Shown in pieces: positions 34,058-49,834 of a DNA stretch of 64,000 nt (position 1 is the stretch's first letter; each line of letters begins with the position of its first letter). Location of the stretch: contig OY987244.1 in NCBI GenBank assembly GCA_963920765.1, positions 12,898,501 to 12,962,500 on the forward strand, given 5' to 3'. The notes beneath the pieces were generated by a model. That model saw nothing but the letters and a program-made list of their open reading frames with translations, was not told the origin of the DNA and did not search any database. The position numbers and the translations under genes are program-made. The DNA is from Ulota crispa. Taxonomy: Eukaryota; Streptophyta; Bryopsida; Orthotrichales; Orthotrichaceae.

Positions 34058-36039
34058 GAAATTAGCATAATATAGTTCAGCTACACCTTTCTGTTTAACA
34101 GGAGGAAATAATGCAGTCCAATTATACTGCAGTTCGTCGGTTAAAGCATTTTCAGAAGTGATCCTTAGCCTTAGGCTATGAAGGTTTTGAAGTTAGAAGA
34201 AGAAATCTCTGTAGAAATTAGTGTTGTCTGTCCACTATAATGTATAGTTTGTGAAATAGAAGTTTCTATACATAGGAGCTCGTTCATTGGCATACGCTTA
34301 GAACCACTGGATTTGGATGGCGGTTCTCTCAGTCTACTACTCTTGCCCCAAACGGTTCCTTCGCTCTAACACATGATGTACTATATTTTGATGTTCAGGG
34401 GCTAAGGAGGTTGAGATTAAACTTATGGAGAGGGAACTCACAATGATTTTGTTCTAGCAACTCGTGGAGTTGCAATTGTAACATGGTCTAAGTATCGGCA
34501 TCAACAGAGAACTGTGGTACATGGATGCTACAAGAGTAGGTCTTGCAGTATTTGTGACATCATGTGACGAAAATAGATTGTATGTGGCTGACTAGTAAAT
34601 ACTTAATATGCATGAAGTTGTACATTTTTACTTTTGTATTTCAAGTCTTATAGTTAAAGAATCCTAGTTAAGAATCATAGCCTCCGCATTTTGTACAATT
34701 GTGTTCAATGGTAAGAATAGTGCAATTGAGAAGAGCTCACATCAGGGATTTTTGTGACTAGTGTATGGTGCTCAATTTTTACTTTTCTTCTCATTTTGAC
34801 TAAAGACCCTTCTTTAGGAATGGGTTGGATTGATATGAAAAACGATTCGCAGAATTGTTTGTTGAATTGATAAGCTAAGATTTTAATAGGAGAGTTTAAG
34901 CCAATGTTGAGCTATTGTCTTCATATATAGAATTCAAGTTTTATTTGTTTGAAACAACTCTTGGTTGCCACTATTCTAAAAATGAGTTCTCAACCAATTT
35001 TTTCAAAAACCATTTCTGATCCTGGGAAATTTATTTATTTTCTGAGAGGTCAATCATCCTATCATTCAAAATTGGTTTGTGAGTATGACTGTCATGTTTT
35101 TTTTAGAGTTATTAAACTATAGAATTTGGAAGGTTTTGCACAAGAGATTACAAGTAAATTCTCCAATTTTTCCAATAGTCGGATAAGATTTAGTGAAGCC
35201 CAAAGTTTCGATTGAAGTTTTCTAGTTTTTACTTGTTAAAAACTAGTGTTTGTAAGACATGTGAAGGAATGATGCATGTGAAATATTGAATACGACGATT
35301 ATGAAAATGTAGTGTTCAACAGTTATACACAGAGATAGTTTACAGATACAGCTCCAATCAAGGCAACATAATGGATAGAATCATCCCTTTCCACATCCTC
35401 ATTCATCAGGCCTATTATAAACAGCCTCTTTCCAAATGTAAACAAATTTAACTTTTTCTTAAAGGGAAAATCAGCAGTTTCATCCACTTTTTGATACAAT
35501 TACTTTTGTTAAGAAACTAGGCAGTGCCAAAATGAGGCAATACTCTGTAAAAAACTTGCCAAGAAAATTCAGCTGTTCACTTATGTTACTTGCCCAAAAG
35601 CAAAAAGAAAAATCACTGCCAAAAAGTAAAACACTGCTTTGTAGGGACTTTTCCTGTTTTTTCATGGATTGGCCATGAGAAGCATGCAGGTGAGGAAAAA
35701 GAAAGATGATAGAACCATCCATACGTGCAGACTCATCAACGGAATCAGCTAAAATGATAGCTTTCATTCAGTTTTTGGGGCACATGATGTTTGCATTGAA
35801 TGGGATTTGACGATTTCAATCCCATTTTTCCACCCGAATTTTTTCCAGGTTTTTCTAGTCTAATTGCAGCCAATATTAAAATGGGATATGATTCTGGCGA
35901 ACCTTTGCCCAAAATTAATTAGATGCTGCATTGGCAGGGAGGAATCTTGACTTTGTACAAAACAACAGAACAATAATGTTGTGTTTTTTCATACTGCTTC
36001 TGGGCACCCACTGTATAGAGCCAGGGTGTACTGACCTAC
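34058..36039. other. Spacer between the Ser/Arg-rich gene and the IPMDH gene
   Basis: No convincing exon, RNA gene or bounded element seen. Short ORFs such as 35480-35767 (-) lack recognisable motifs. Confidence 0.4.
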
Positions 36040-36330
36040 TCATTGCTCCCCGCCTGGATGAATAAGGCTGGGAGCTCGGTCAACTACTTTGTGAGTTTGT
36101 GGGGCCAGGGTGAAAAATTTCTGTATTCTCACATTTCAACTTTAACAAGAATTTGGGAATTTACCATCAAGAAATTAAATTTTGAAAATTTGAATTCACA
36201 TTTGAACTCAAGAACTCTTCTTCATTCAAAAATCCCAGAGGAGGATACAACTGAATAAAGCCAAAATAGGGGGCAAATGATACTTTTACCCTTGCCTGTA
36301 GAGCTTGTGTGGGCACTAGTCGAGTCAATC
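36040..36330. repeat. Dispersed repeat Q, uninterrupted copy
   Basis: Relative of 20585-21850 lacking the E8 insert; shares GCCTGGATGAAT, GGGAGCTCGGTCAA and the later ACTTTTACCCTTG text. Confidence 0.55.
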
Positions 36331-36700
36331 ATCTGAAATACCATTAGTGGCCAAATCCCTGCCAGTGCAAAACTTCCTCACGCTCTATGATTACTCAATG
36401 GCTTCACCGCTCTGGAGTCACACAAGTGGCAACACAAGGTAAATGACCATTATTTGTAATGAAGTATCTCTTCGTTTCAGTAAAAAAGCTCAGAAAAGCA
36501 AGAGTAAAGCACGACACAAAAAGCCAGTGCTTGGAAATTTCTGAGAGAAGCAAAATTGGAACCAAGAGATGTTAGCCCCCATGGATCGAAGATAAATAAA
36601 GAGGTGTTGCAAGCAATAAGCATCAACATCTAGATCTTTCTCTTAGTTACAGAATTATAGAGTAACAATATCGTATAGTCCTAGAGGACATAGAAACTAC

Positions 36701-41820
<5,120 letters not shown>

Positions 41821-41978
41821 TTCTGCACACAAATTGACGGTTCTGAAGCAACGGTGCTGGAATTATTTCTAGATCAAGCAGAATTCTGACGCCAATAGAA
41901 TGGCGAGGATCTAAACGCAAACAGAATGAAAGGTCGCGCTTGAATCGTCTACGTGAGCAAATTGTGAAAGATGCTTTC

Positions 41979-42050
41979 GAACCCTAATTCTCGAAGCGAG
42001 CCGAACCCTAATTCTCGAAGCGAGCCGAATCCTAATTCTCGAAGAGAGCC
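41979..42050. repeat. Three tandem 24-bp repeats with AACCCTAA, upstream of IPMDH
   Basis: Three units of GAACCCTAATTCTCGAAGCG plus AGCC lie about 160-230 bp before the IPMDH ATG (gene on the minus strand), so in the promoter or 5' UTR. Two of the three carry the telo-box-like core AACCCTAA. Confidence 0.75.
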
Positions 42051-42090
42051 AGGTTGACCCTCGCCTCGTGCTAAGCTTACCCTCGTCACT

Positions 42091-42334
42091 TTGTGACATC
42101 GAGTTCGCTTCAACCCAGGGTCGCGCTCCGCACCTCAGGACCTTCGGATCACAAGCTCCACCCTGCGCCGTCGATTGACATGGGAATCCACATGGGAACG
42201 TTAAAAGGGAACTTTGCTTGGGTCAGGACCTCCACGGGCTGGGATATCGGGTCCCCCATCGGCCCAATAGTGGGTGTCAAAATTACCATTTTTTATGGTT
42301 TTAGGATAATTCTATCAGGAGATTATTTTAATTC
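42091..42334. repeat. Left arm of a large inverted repeat upstream of IPMDH
   Basis: About 245 bp starting GTGACATCGAGTTCGCTTC, repeated inverted at 43227-43474 with about 93-95% identity. It contains an open frame in both copies, but the reading reflects the shared DNA. It is more GC-rich than the modules it encloses. Confidence 0.9.
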
Positions 42335-42554
42335 TTAACCCCAGAATGGCCCATCGGCCATCTATGGTCGTATGTATAGTCGTATTTGAGCTGCTCTGAG
42401 GATTTTCCAAAAATAATAATGCACCCACCATTGTATAACCCTTCAATATGTATGGTTGTTACACTTAATTTCTAGCTCATTCAAATTTTTGAATATTAGT
42501 TGTGACCGTATTTGGTACCGTATCTCTAAAGCCCAAGGGCCCTTCAGGGGTTAA
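42335..42554. mobile_element. TTAA module X, 220 bp
   Basis: TTAA at 42335-42338 and 42551-42554; ends CCCCAGAATGGCCC and, inverted, CCCCTGAAGGGCCCTTGGGC. An inverted copy occupies 42774-42993. Confidence 0.75.
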
Positions 42555-42770
42555 ACGTCCATAGGGCATAGTATATATGCCAATGTATAATTGTCATTTA
42601 TTACCAATAAGAAATTTTAATTTGGGATCTCAAGTAGCCCACTAGAACCGCATTGATCTATTTTTCAACTTCTTTGTTGAACTCAACTATAGTAGAGGTG
42701 TGGATCCATTCCAAATACAAGAAAAATACCCTATATTGTATTGGTCGCAAAGGGCCTTTCAGACATTTAA
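42551..42770. mobile_element. TTAA module Y, about 220 bp
   Basis: Between TTAA at 42551 and TTAA at 42767, followed by GGG and a further TTAA. About 80% similar to the inverted module at 42990-43223 (shared ATAGGGCATAGTA, AAATACAAGAAAAATACC). Confidence 0.65.
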
Positions 42771-42773
42771 GGG

Positions 42774-42993
42774 TTAACCCTTGAAGGGCCCTTGGGCTCT
42801 GGAGTTACGGTACCAAATACGGTCACAACCAATATTCAAAAGTTTGAATTAGTTGAAAATTAAGTGTTACAACCATACATATTGAAGGGTTGTACGATGG
42901 TGGGTGCATTTTTTTTTTTGGAAAGCCCTCAAAGCAGCTCAAATACGGCTGTACATACGGTTACAGATGGCCAATGGGCTGTTTAGGGGTTAA
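42774..42993. mobile_element. TTAA module X', inverted copy of X
   Basis: TTAA at 42774-42777 and 42990-42993; the sequence is the reverse of X, including ACGGTACCAAATACGGTCAC. Confidence 0.75.
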
Positions 42994-43223
42994 CCCCTAA
43001 AGGACGCAGCGTGCCACTACGACCAATAGAATACGAGGTATTTTTCTTGTATTTGAAATAGATTCACACCTTTCCAACATTTGAGATTAATAAAGAAATT
43101 GGAAAATAGATCAAAGCAATTCTAGTGAGCTAGTTGAGATCCCCAATTTAAATTTCTTACTGGTAGCAAATATTGATTATACAAGAGTGTATTTACTATG
43201 CCCTATCGTCCTTTACGGGTTAA
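42990..43223. mobile_element. TTAA module Y', inverted copy of Y
   Basis: Starts CCCCTAAAGGACGCAGCG after TTAA and ends CGTCCTTTACGGG before TTAA at 43220. Then GGGTTAA leads into the right arm. Confidence 0.7.
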
Positions 43224-43226
43224 GGG

Positions 43227-43474
43227 TTAAGAGAATCTCCCAATAGAGTTATCCTAAAACCATAAAAAATGGTAGTTTTAACACCCACTATTGGGCCAAT
43301 GGGGGACCCGATATCCCAGCCCGTGGAGATCCTGACCCAAGCAAAGTTCCCTTTAAACGTTCCCATGTGGATTCCCATGTCAATCGACGGCGCCAGATGG
43401 AGCTTGTGATTCGAAGGTCCTGAGGTGCGGAGCGCGACCCTGGGTTGAAGCGAACTCGATGTCACGAAGTCCCG
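43227..43474. repeat. Right arm of the inverted repeat
   Basis: Reverse complement of 42091-42334, ending GAACTCGATGTCAC. Order of the whole structure is arm, X, Y, X', Y', inverted arm, so the interior is not a simple mirror. Confidence 0.9.
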
Positions 43475-43786
43475 GGGATAGTGGACCCTTCATCACCCTC
43501 TTTGAGAACCTTTCAATAAATCAAAACAATTCAAACATTGGGCTTCAAACATAAAATTTGGTCTATGAGTTTCTCACTTCCATAGGTCCCCGCTCACTAG
43601 TGAACTATTTTCATTCATTTGTATGCTCATAACACTCATGAGTTCGCAATTAGGGTTTTGTGCACAAGTCGGGGGTCTACAACACCCATGAGGATGAGCC
43701 ACACAAAAGTGAGTTTCTGAAATTCACTCCCAGAAGTCCCAAAATGTACCCTTTTGCCCAAATTACCTCATATGGTGTTATCTTGA
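43475..43786. other. Spacer with a lone C-family end
   Basis: CCAAATTACCTCATATGGTG at about 43758-43778 matches the right end of the CACCATATT MITE family (C1-C3), but no left end is found. No gene. Confidence 0.4.
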
Positions 43787-44496
43787 TTAACCCCTAAAGG
43801 AACAAGGGCCCTTTTGGGGAACTTTTGGGATTTTGGGCAGGTAGCTATGGCTAAACTACTTTGCGAGATTTTTTGAAACTTTTATTGAAAGTGAGGAATT
43901 CAAAGATTTACATGGGAATGTAATTTGTTCTTCATTCCAACATTTATTGAAGAAGTTAAAAATGAATAACTAGAAGAAGCTGTTTGAGGGGCAACCCAAA
44001 AACTTCTATAAAAATTGTATTTTTTTCAAATAAAAATCGGAAATAGGTTCTTTAGACTTATGTAGATGTGGGGAGCTTTATAGATGAGGTGAAAGTTATA
44101 AGAAGTTTTAGTTTGCGGGTAGGTGTGGTTTTGCTCAAAACCACACCTACCCGCAAACTAAAACTTCTTATAACTTTCACCTCATTTATCAGAATTGAAT
44201 GATTCAAAGCTCCCCACCTCTACATAAGTCTAAAGAACCTATTTCTGATTTTTATTTGAAAAAAATACAATTTTTATAGAAGTTTTTGGGCTGCCCCTTG
44301 AACGACTTTTTCTAGTTATTCATTTTTAACTTCTTCAACAAATGTCGGAATGAAGAACAAATTACATTCCCACGTAGGTCTTTGAATTCCTCACCTTCAA
44401 TAAAAGTTTCAAAAAATCACGCAAAGTAGTTTACCCATAGGTACCTGCCTGAAATCCCAAAAGTCCCCCGAGGGGACTTTGGTCCTTTAGGGGTTA
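43787..44496. mobile_element. TTAA fold-back element E14, 710 bp near-perfect hairpin
   Basis: TTAA at 43787-43790 and 44493-44496; both ends are CCCCTAAAGGA(A/C)CAA. The two halves mirror each other over about 350 bp at roughly 90% or better, apart from an indel of about 16 bp near 44080. The innermost 50 bp on each side of 44134-44135 pair perfectly. It is equivalent to two A halves joined head to head, like E1 but much less decayed. Confidence 0.9.
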
Positions 44497-44825
44497 ATGG
44501 AAAATGTTTCCACTCCTAAACATCTGCTGAAGATATAAAACAAAACTGACAAGAACGCCACTGCAAATATTTAGAGCACACAAAACATAATAAGAAGCCA
44601 TTGCACTTGTTTATGCCTATAGATGGTCCACATGAAGTTTTCACAGTGAGATCTCGATCACACTAGATTTGAGTCAATTTACTCACTACTGAAGGCCATC
44701 TGCTTCAGAAGGAAATAGGAGGATGCTGCCAGGCTAAAGAATATTGCAGAATACAGAACAAAACAATGTTGGTACAGTCAATTTCAGGATTCTAATTGAA
44801 AATGCCATTCCAAATTGGTTTACTA
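44497..44825. other. Probable 3' flank of the inositol kinase gene
   Basis: No repeat or other gene seen; may include the 3' UTR of the minus-strand gene ending at 44826. Confidence 0.4.
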
Positions 44826-47800
44826 TCATTGATTACTGAAGAGCGCACCACGATTATCAAATGGAATCTGTTCAATGTGAACTCCAACACTAGTCTCTTC
44901 CATTGACTGCGAGAAAACAACAACATTAGAAAGTGCGAATCAGTGATCCCAAACATGATTTTCGCTTTCAGCTCAAGAGGCCAAAAAAACTGCTAAAAAG
45001 CTAAAGTTTTCAAATTTAACACTGTAAGGTTCACAAGTTCTTTAGCTCCATAAAATTTTGGTAGCAATTCTGCAAAATTTAGCCAGTTTAAAGATCGCTG
45101 GTGCCAATCATTCCAATCAACAAAAACCAAAAAACAGAGACGGAAAAAGGAGAAGGAAGAAGAAGAAGAAGCCCAAAGATAGACATGCTGCAAAATGAGA
45201 CATTACATGGTGAATAATAGAAACAATACCTCGAGTTGACTTGCTGTAAAATGTGGGATTCCAACTTGGCCAACTGCCAGTCCACCAAAGTAATTGCCCA
45301 TCAAAACGGCCTGTTCAACGGGCAGTCCCTGGTATAAACCAGCAGAGAAACCAGCCAGGAAGCTATCTCCGGCTCCAGTAGGATCAACTTCTGTGGCAGG
45401 AAATGCAGGAACACGAAACTCCCAGTCTGCCGAGTAAATCCTGCTGCCATTCTTTCCCTCAGTAACAATAATACAAGTCTTCTGCCGAGCTTTCTCAATG
45501 TCAATATAAAATGCTTCGTTACGAGCAGCCTTCAAGAACGAAATATCCTCCAGCATGTCATAGAAAGGAGTCTCCTCCAGATTTCGAAGCCCTACCAGTC
45601 CAGTTTCTGGATCAATGGTCCTTATAAGTGCCTGGGGAGAAAAAAAACCAATACAAACTTGTAAATAAAAGCTCACAAACCTCAAACATCTTGCGCTTAT
45701 ATTCACGGCCTGAAACTAATAGTACCATATTAGGTAAATTGGGAAAAACAGTGCATTTTGGGACTATCACTATTTCTGTCATTATGTACAATTTAGCATC
45801 TTACAAAAAAATAAGCGTGCATTTTCTTGTACAATAGTGAAATCTCAGTGATTGCCTCAAAAACTTTCAAATAATTACAACTTTTGAGCTACAGCTATGC
45901 CAAGACTAAGGTGGAGTACAAAATGGTCCCTCTATTTTTCCCAATTTACCTAATATGGTGTTAGTATTCTAAAATGAAAGGTTTATAGAAACAGCAACAT
46001 ACATACCTGCACATCAACCACCACGTAACGGGAAACGTCGACCATGCGCTTTAAGGTCTCAGGCAAAACTTCACACGCAATCCCCACAGCAAGACCGAGC
46101 TCATACTGCATGTCAATGATATCCACTGGCTGAATCGGTGCACATATGTTTCCAGCCTTAAGAATCCTCTCCTCTCCTTTCGTGAAGTCGGCAAAAAACT
46201 CGGTCGTATGTAGATCTTTGATGGTTTCAGGTGGGTGCGTAATCTGTGAATGATACATGAAGTCTTGTCCAACTTTGGAACCTACCTGCAAGTGCAACAA
46301 TTTTGTTTTTTTAAGTCCGGCAAATTGATCAACACAATGGGATTTTTTCCCATACTCGGATATACTCCCTCTGTCCCTCTAAAAACGTCCAAATCAGACA
46401 CATTTCTTGTACCACTAAAAAAAAGCTCCCTTTTACTGATTTCAAGAGTTGAGAAAGCGTTTGCCATGTTCAATGATCTCATTGGGGCAAGTTAAGCAAT
46501 TAGGGAGCATTCCTCTCCTAGCAAGCTTGGCCTTGCCCATATGAGGTACCATTGTTGCTACTAATCTTTAAATCATCAATAATGAGGACCCAACAACATG
46601 CACAAATATGGTACTTTTTGCATGGAATTTGGGTGCCCAAATGACGACATCAAAACTAGAAATTTTGCATACATTAGGTAGATAGTATATTGACTCTAAA
46701 ATGAATGTGTTACTAGCACAAAGACTAAAGTGATGAGGAGCCGGAGGCATTCACAAACTATGCACAAATTTGGTACTTTTTGCATGGAAATTTGGGCGCC
46801 TAAACAGCGACATCAAAATTGGAGATATTGCATACATTTGGTGGATGGTATATTGGTTCTAGAATGCATATGTCACTAGCACAAAGACTAATAAAAACAT
46901 AGTTAATCCTTTGCAAGGAAGCTTTTTGGACGTTTTTAGAGGGACAGAGGGACTAGTGTTTTTTTTATCGATCCTCTTTACCTTGCATTCCATACCAAGA
47001 GCTCCAAAGACGTTGGTGATGTACGAGACGGATCCCCCAAGACCGTGTGCAATCTCGCCACCTTGGAGCGTAAGCTGGTCATGGCAGTAATGTCCCACCA
47101 CAAGAGCTGCGCACTGGTCTTTCTTTCGCAACGAGTGTCGACGCATGTACTTCCCTTCCTTTACATCTGGGACCTTGTGAGGAATGTGTGCCACCTCATC
47201 CACCCACAAAAGAGCTTCCTGGCATTCACAAACTTAAGTCAGAGACTATACCTCATAACAAAAACCTCACGCTCCTCAGCAAGCTTCCAGTCAAATAATA
47301 GGGTTACGCTCATTGTAATCCCACGACTGAGTAAACTAGTCAAAAACACCAACTGTCGGCATGTGGAGTCAGGTATCAAACGGTGAAAAAGAACCATCTG
47401 ATAAAATTTCAAGGGAAAATTTCATGGATACCCCTGAAGTTTGCAATATTTTCATAGATACCCTTGCTTTTTCAGAATTATCACGAATACCCTTGGACCA
47501 AAAAAATTAGGCGTTTGTTTTGTTATGCATGCCATTTCCCTTCTTCCTTTATGTGCACGCATAACAAGAAAGAAGTAGTGTGCGCACAAAAGGAGAAGGA
47601 AGTGACATGCATAACAAAACAAAAGCCAAAAATTGTTGGGCCAGGGGTATTTGTGATATTTCTGAAAAAGCAGAGGTATCTATGAAAATACTGCAAACTT
47701 CAGGGGTATCCATGAAATTTTCCCTTCTAATAACAGGGTTGGGCTCATTGTATTCCCACAACTATATAAACCAGTCATAAACACCATTACTTACAGACAA

Positions 47801-48954
47801 AACTATCAGCATGTGGAGTCAGGCATCAAAAGAGCCATCCGATAATATATCAAATGTATCAAAAACAGCAAAACTTCAAAAGATTAGCACATTTCAGGCG
47901 CCTATTCCGAACATCAGATCTATACCAATCCTTGTTGTTAAAACTTCAAACATTCGACTGTGACACATTTAGCGCTCTAAATTACGCCAGTATCACAAAT
48001 TTGGATACATAGTCAGAATCGCTCTCAAAGAATCATGAAAAAATGCACTCAAACTTTAAGCATATGATATTCAAGCCCTAACCTAAGTACCGACAAGTAT
48101 GTAATGTAAGCTAGTTACATGCACAAGAAAAATGGCATATGCGGTACATCATGAATTGCGTCAACACAGGGATAAACATTGCTAACTAACAAATCTGGTG
48201 CCATCACTGGAAACTCGCAGGGTGCTTTAATAAAGGGAAGATTTCATAGATACCCCTGAAGTTTGCAATATTTGCACAAATACCCCTACTTTTTCAGAAA
48301 TTGCACAAATACCCTTGGACCATAATTTTTAGGCATTTATTTGTTGTGCTTGTACTTCCTTCATGACCAATGTTGAAGAAAGGAATGTAATGAAACAAGA
48401 AAAGAAGCAACGTGGGCACAAAGGAAGAAGGAAAGTGACGTGCACAACAAAACAAACGCCTGAAAGTCTTGATCCAAGGGTATTTGTGCAATTTCTGAAA
48501 AAGCAGGGGTATCTATGCAAATATTGCATTTTTCAGGGGTATCCATGAAATTTTCCCTTTAATAAATATGAAACAAGCTCGGAATATACGATGCTGAGAA
48601 CTAAATGCAGATCAATCACAACCGGAATAGTAGACAGTCCTGGAATGCGGAAAACCTAAAATTTGTGATATTGGGTAAAAGTAGGAATTTGAACAAAGAA
48701 TGGTGACAAAATAGCGATTTCGACCGACCGACCTCTTTGGTGGAGAGATCCGGGGAGAATGTTGAAGCCAGGGGACTGTACAAGAGCGGGTGAGTGGAAT
48801 CCCGGGCGCCGGATTGATTCAGTCGCGACACATCCAAATGCAGTCCCCGCGAGCTTCGCCCTCGTGACGCCGTCCGATGCGACATGGGACTCGTGGGCGG
48901 CTTTATCACCGACGACGATAACCGCTCTATGCTCCCCTCCTTGTCGTTGCCCAT
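44826..48954 (-). CDS. MIK: Inositol 3-kinase-like PfkB-family kinase, 5 exons, 406 aa
   Basis: PfkB carbohydrate kinase fold; closest by motif to plant myo-inositol kinase (ATP-dependent phosphorylation of myo-inositol, feeding phytate and inositol phosphates). Exons, 5' to 3': 48954-48733, 47218-46982, 46285-46007, 45631-45230, 44906-44826, all phase 0. The ATG sits in GCCATGG. Residues 1-110 are a Ser/Arg-rich extension. The conserved part starts ALVVGHYCHDQLTLQGGEIA, then GLGGSVSYITNVF, KVGSKVGQDF, GLAVGIACEVLPETLKRMV, VVVDVQALIRTIDPETG, IIVTEGKNGSRIYSADWEF and the PfkB signature DPTGAGDSFLAGF, with the presumed catalytic base at Asp335. Plant MIKs share the VVGNYCHD and DPTGAGDSF blocks. 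The long N-terminal extension is unlike the Arabidopsis protein as I remember it. Introns 1-3 each contain MITEs. Another PfkB sugar kinase is the main alternative. Confidence 0.9.
45722..45962. mobile_element. Fold-back MITE C3 in intron 3 of the inositol kinase gene
   Basis: Left ACCATATTAGGTAAATTGGG, right inverted ACCATATTAGGTAAATTGGG: a 20-bp perfect terminal inverted repeat. The interior shares GTACAAAATGGT with C2. Confidence 0.8.
46363..46955. mobile_element. Stowaway-like MITE S2 in intron 2, with internal duplication
   Basis: TA at 46363-46364 and 46954-46955; ends CTCCCTCTGTCCCTCTAAAA on both sides, inverted. Opposite in orientation to S1. It is about 170 bp longer than S1 because a block containing TTTTTGCATGGAA and CTAGCACAAAGACTAA is present twice (about 46612-46725 and 46773-46890). 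Confidence 0.88.
47413..47724. mobile_element. Mutator-like fold-back MITE M2 in intron 1
   Basis: Ends GGGAAAATTTCATGGATACC on both sides (inverted), and the arms pair through most of the 312 bp. No flanking duplication is visible, so it is older or rearranged. Confidence 0.8.
48235..48557. mobile_element. Mutator-like fold-back MITE M3 in intron 1, 9-bp duplication
   Basis: Ends GGGAAGATTTCATAGATACC and, inverted, GGGAAAATTTCATGGATACC. It is flanked by a perfect 9-bp direct repeat TTTAATAAA at 48226-48234 and 48558-48566. Nine-base duplications are typical of Mutator-like transposition. 323 bp, hairpin throughout. Confidence 0.88.
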
Positions 48955-48988
48955 GGCTCCCCCCTTGAATGTCCTCTCCACTCCAAAA

Positions 48989-49084
48989 CTTCACCACAAA
49001 AGGGCCTCACCACAAAATGGCTTCACCACAAAAGGGCCTCACCACAAAATGGCTTCACCACAAAAGGGCCTCACCACAAGAGGG
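48989..49084. repeat. Three tandem 32-bp repeats upstream of the inositol kinase ATG
   Basis: Units CTTCACCACAAAAGGGCCTC plus ACCACAAAATGG at 48989, 49021 and 49053, about 35 bp before the ATG (gene on minus strand), hence in the 5' UTR or core promoter. Each unit is itself two CACCACAAAA half-repeats. No spacer structure, so not a CRISPR array. Confidence 0.85.
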
Positions 49085-49516
49085 TCTTACCACAATCTCC
49101 GACAAACCCCAAAATGGACCACGATTTCTGAATCTGCAATGACTTAAGTGGTATTCTCCGCCGAGGCCCACTTGCAGATTGAAGATGCGCGCAAGGAAGT
49201 GATTCTCGGGGAATACAGAGGGAGAATGATTGCCAGAGGCACTGCAAGGAACGCGTGAAGACGAATGGGGAGTTTGGGAGTGCAGATCTGTGATGTGAAA
49301 TTTGGCGGAGAAAGGGCATCATCAATTGGGCAGTTGACTATGAATGTTGCTTTAAAAGGCCCCGCCTCCGGCTCAAACATCGGCGAGGGTCGGCGAGGAA
49401 GAAAGGGGCAGAACCGGAACGGGAAGACTTTGGCATGGGCTTCGGGAATGGATCCACGGTTGTAAGGGAACCTACTTCTATTACCGCATGGATCTGTAAC
49501 CGTCACATGGACAGCA
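49085..49516. other. GC-richer flank upstream of the inositol kinase gene
   Basis: Open frames exist on both strands (for example 49144-49620 on minus), but none has recognisable motifs and the longest runs into the L2 element. Probably promoter DNA. Confidence 0.35.
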
Positions 49517-49834
49517 AAGGTAGGAACTCCCATAAGCGTTAGTGTCCTCATAATCATCACCTCTAAAATCTTGAAAATTTTGTGGAAGTAAATAGGTGTA
49601 ATTTCAAGGATGTATAGCATGTGAACATGAACCCTTAGTGTTGGTTATGGGTACAATTGTAATTTGCTCTTTAAAAATTCACAACTTATTTTTAGAGTAT
49701 CCAAAAAATACATTCAAAAGTGCAAACTTATTATTTCACTATTGCTACTAGGATCCTATAATTTGCTAGATGTTTATTATTAGTCACCATGTTCAAAACC
49801 CTTAAAATAACGCTTATGTGTGTTCCTACCTTAA
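49517..49834. mobile_element. MITE-like element L2
   Basis: Ends AAGGTAGGAACTCCCATAAG and, inverted, AAGGTAGGAACACACATAAG. The interior matches L1 at 15577-15893 in inverted orientation. Target duplication not resolved. Confidence 0.7.

Noticed and set aside
42093-43465. Matching 81-codon ORFs in the two inverted arms upstream of IPMDH
   Set aside because: They follow from the inverted duplication of the DNA. No domain, no clear preference for silent changes by eye.
48989-49084. CRISPR-like regular repeat
   Set aside because: Units are directly tandem with no unique spacers, in a nuclear plant gene leader.
49144-49620. 158-codon ORF on the minus strand
   Set aside because: Overlaps the MITE-like element L2 and a promoter-like GC-rich stretch; the other strand is also open and no motif is present.
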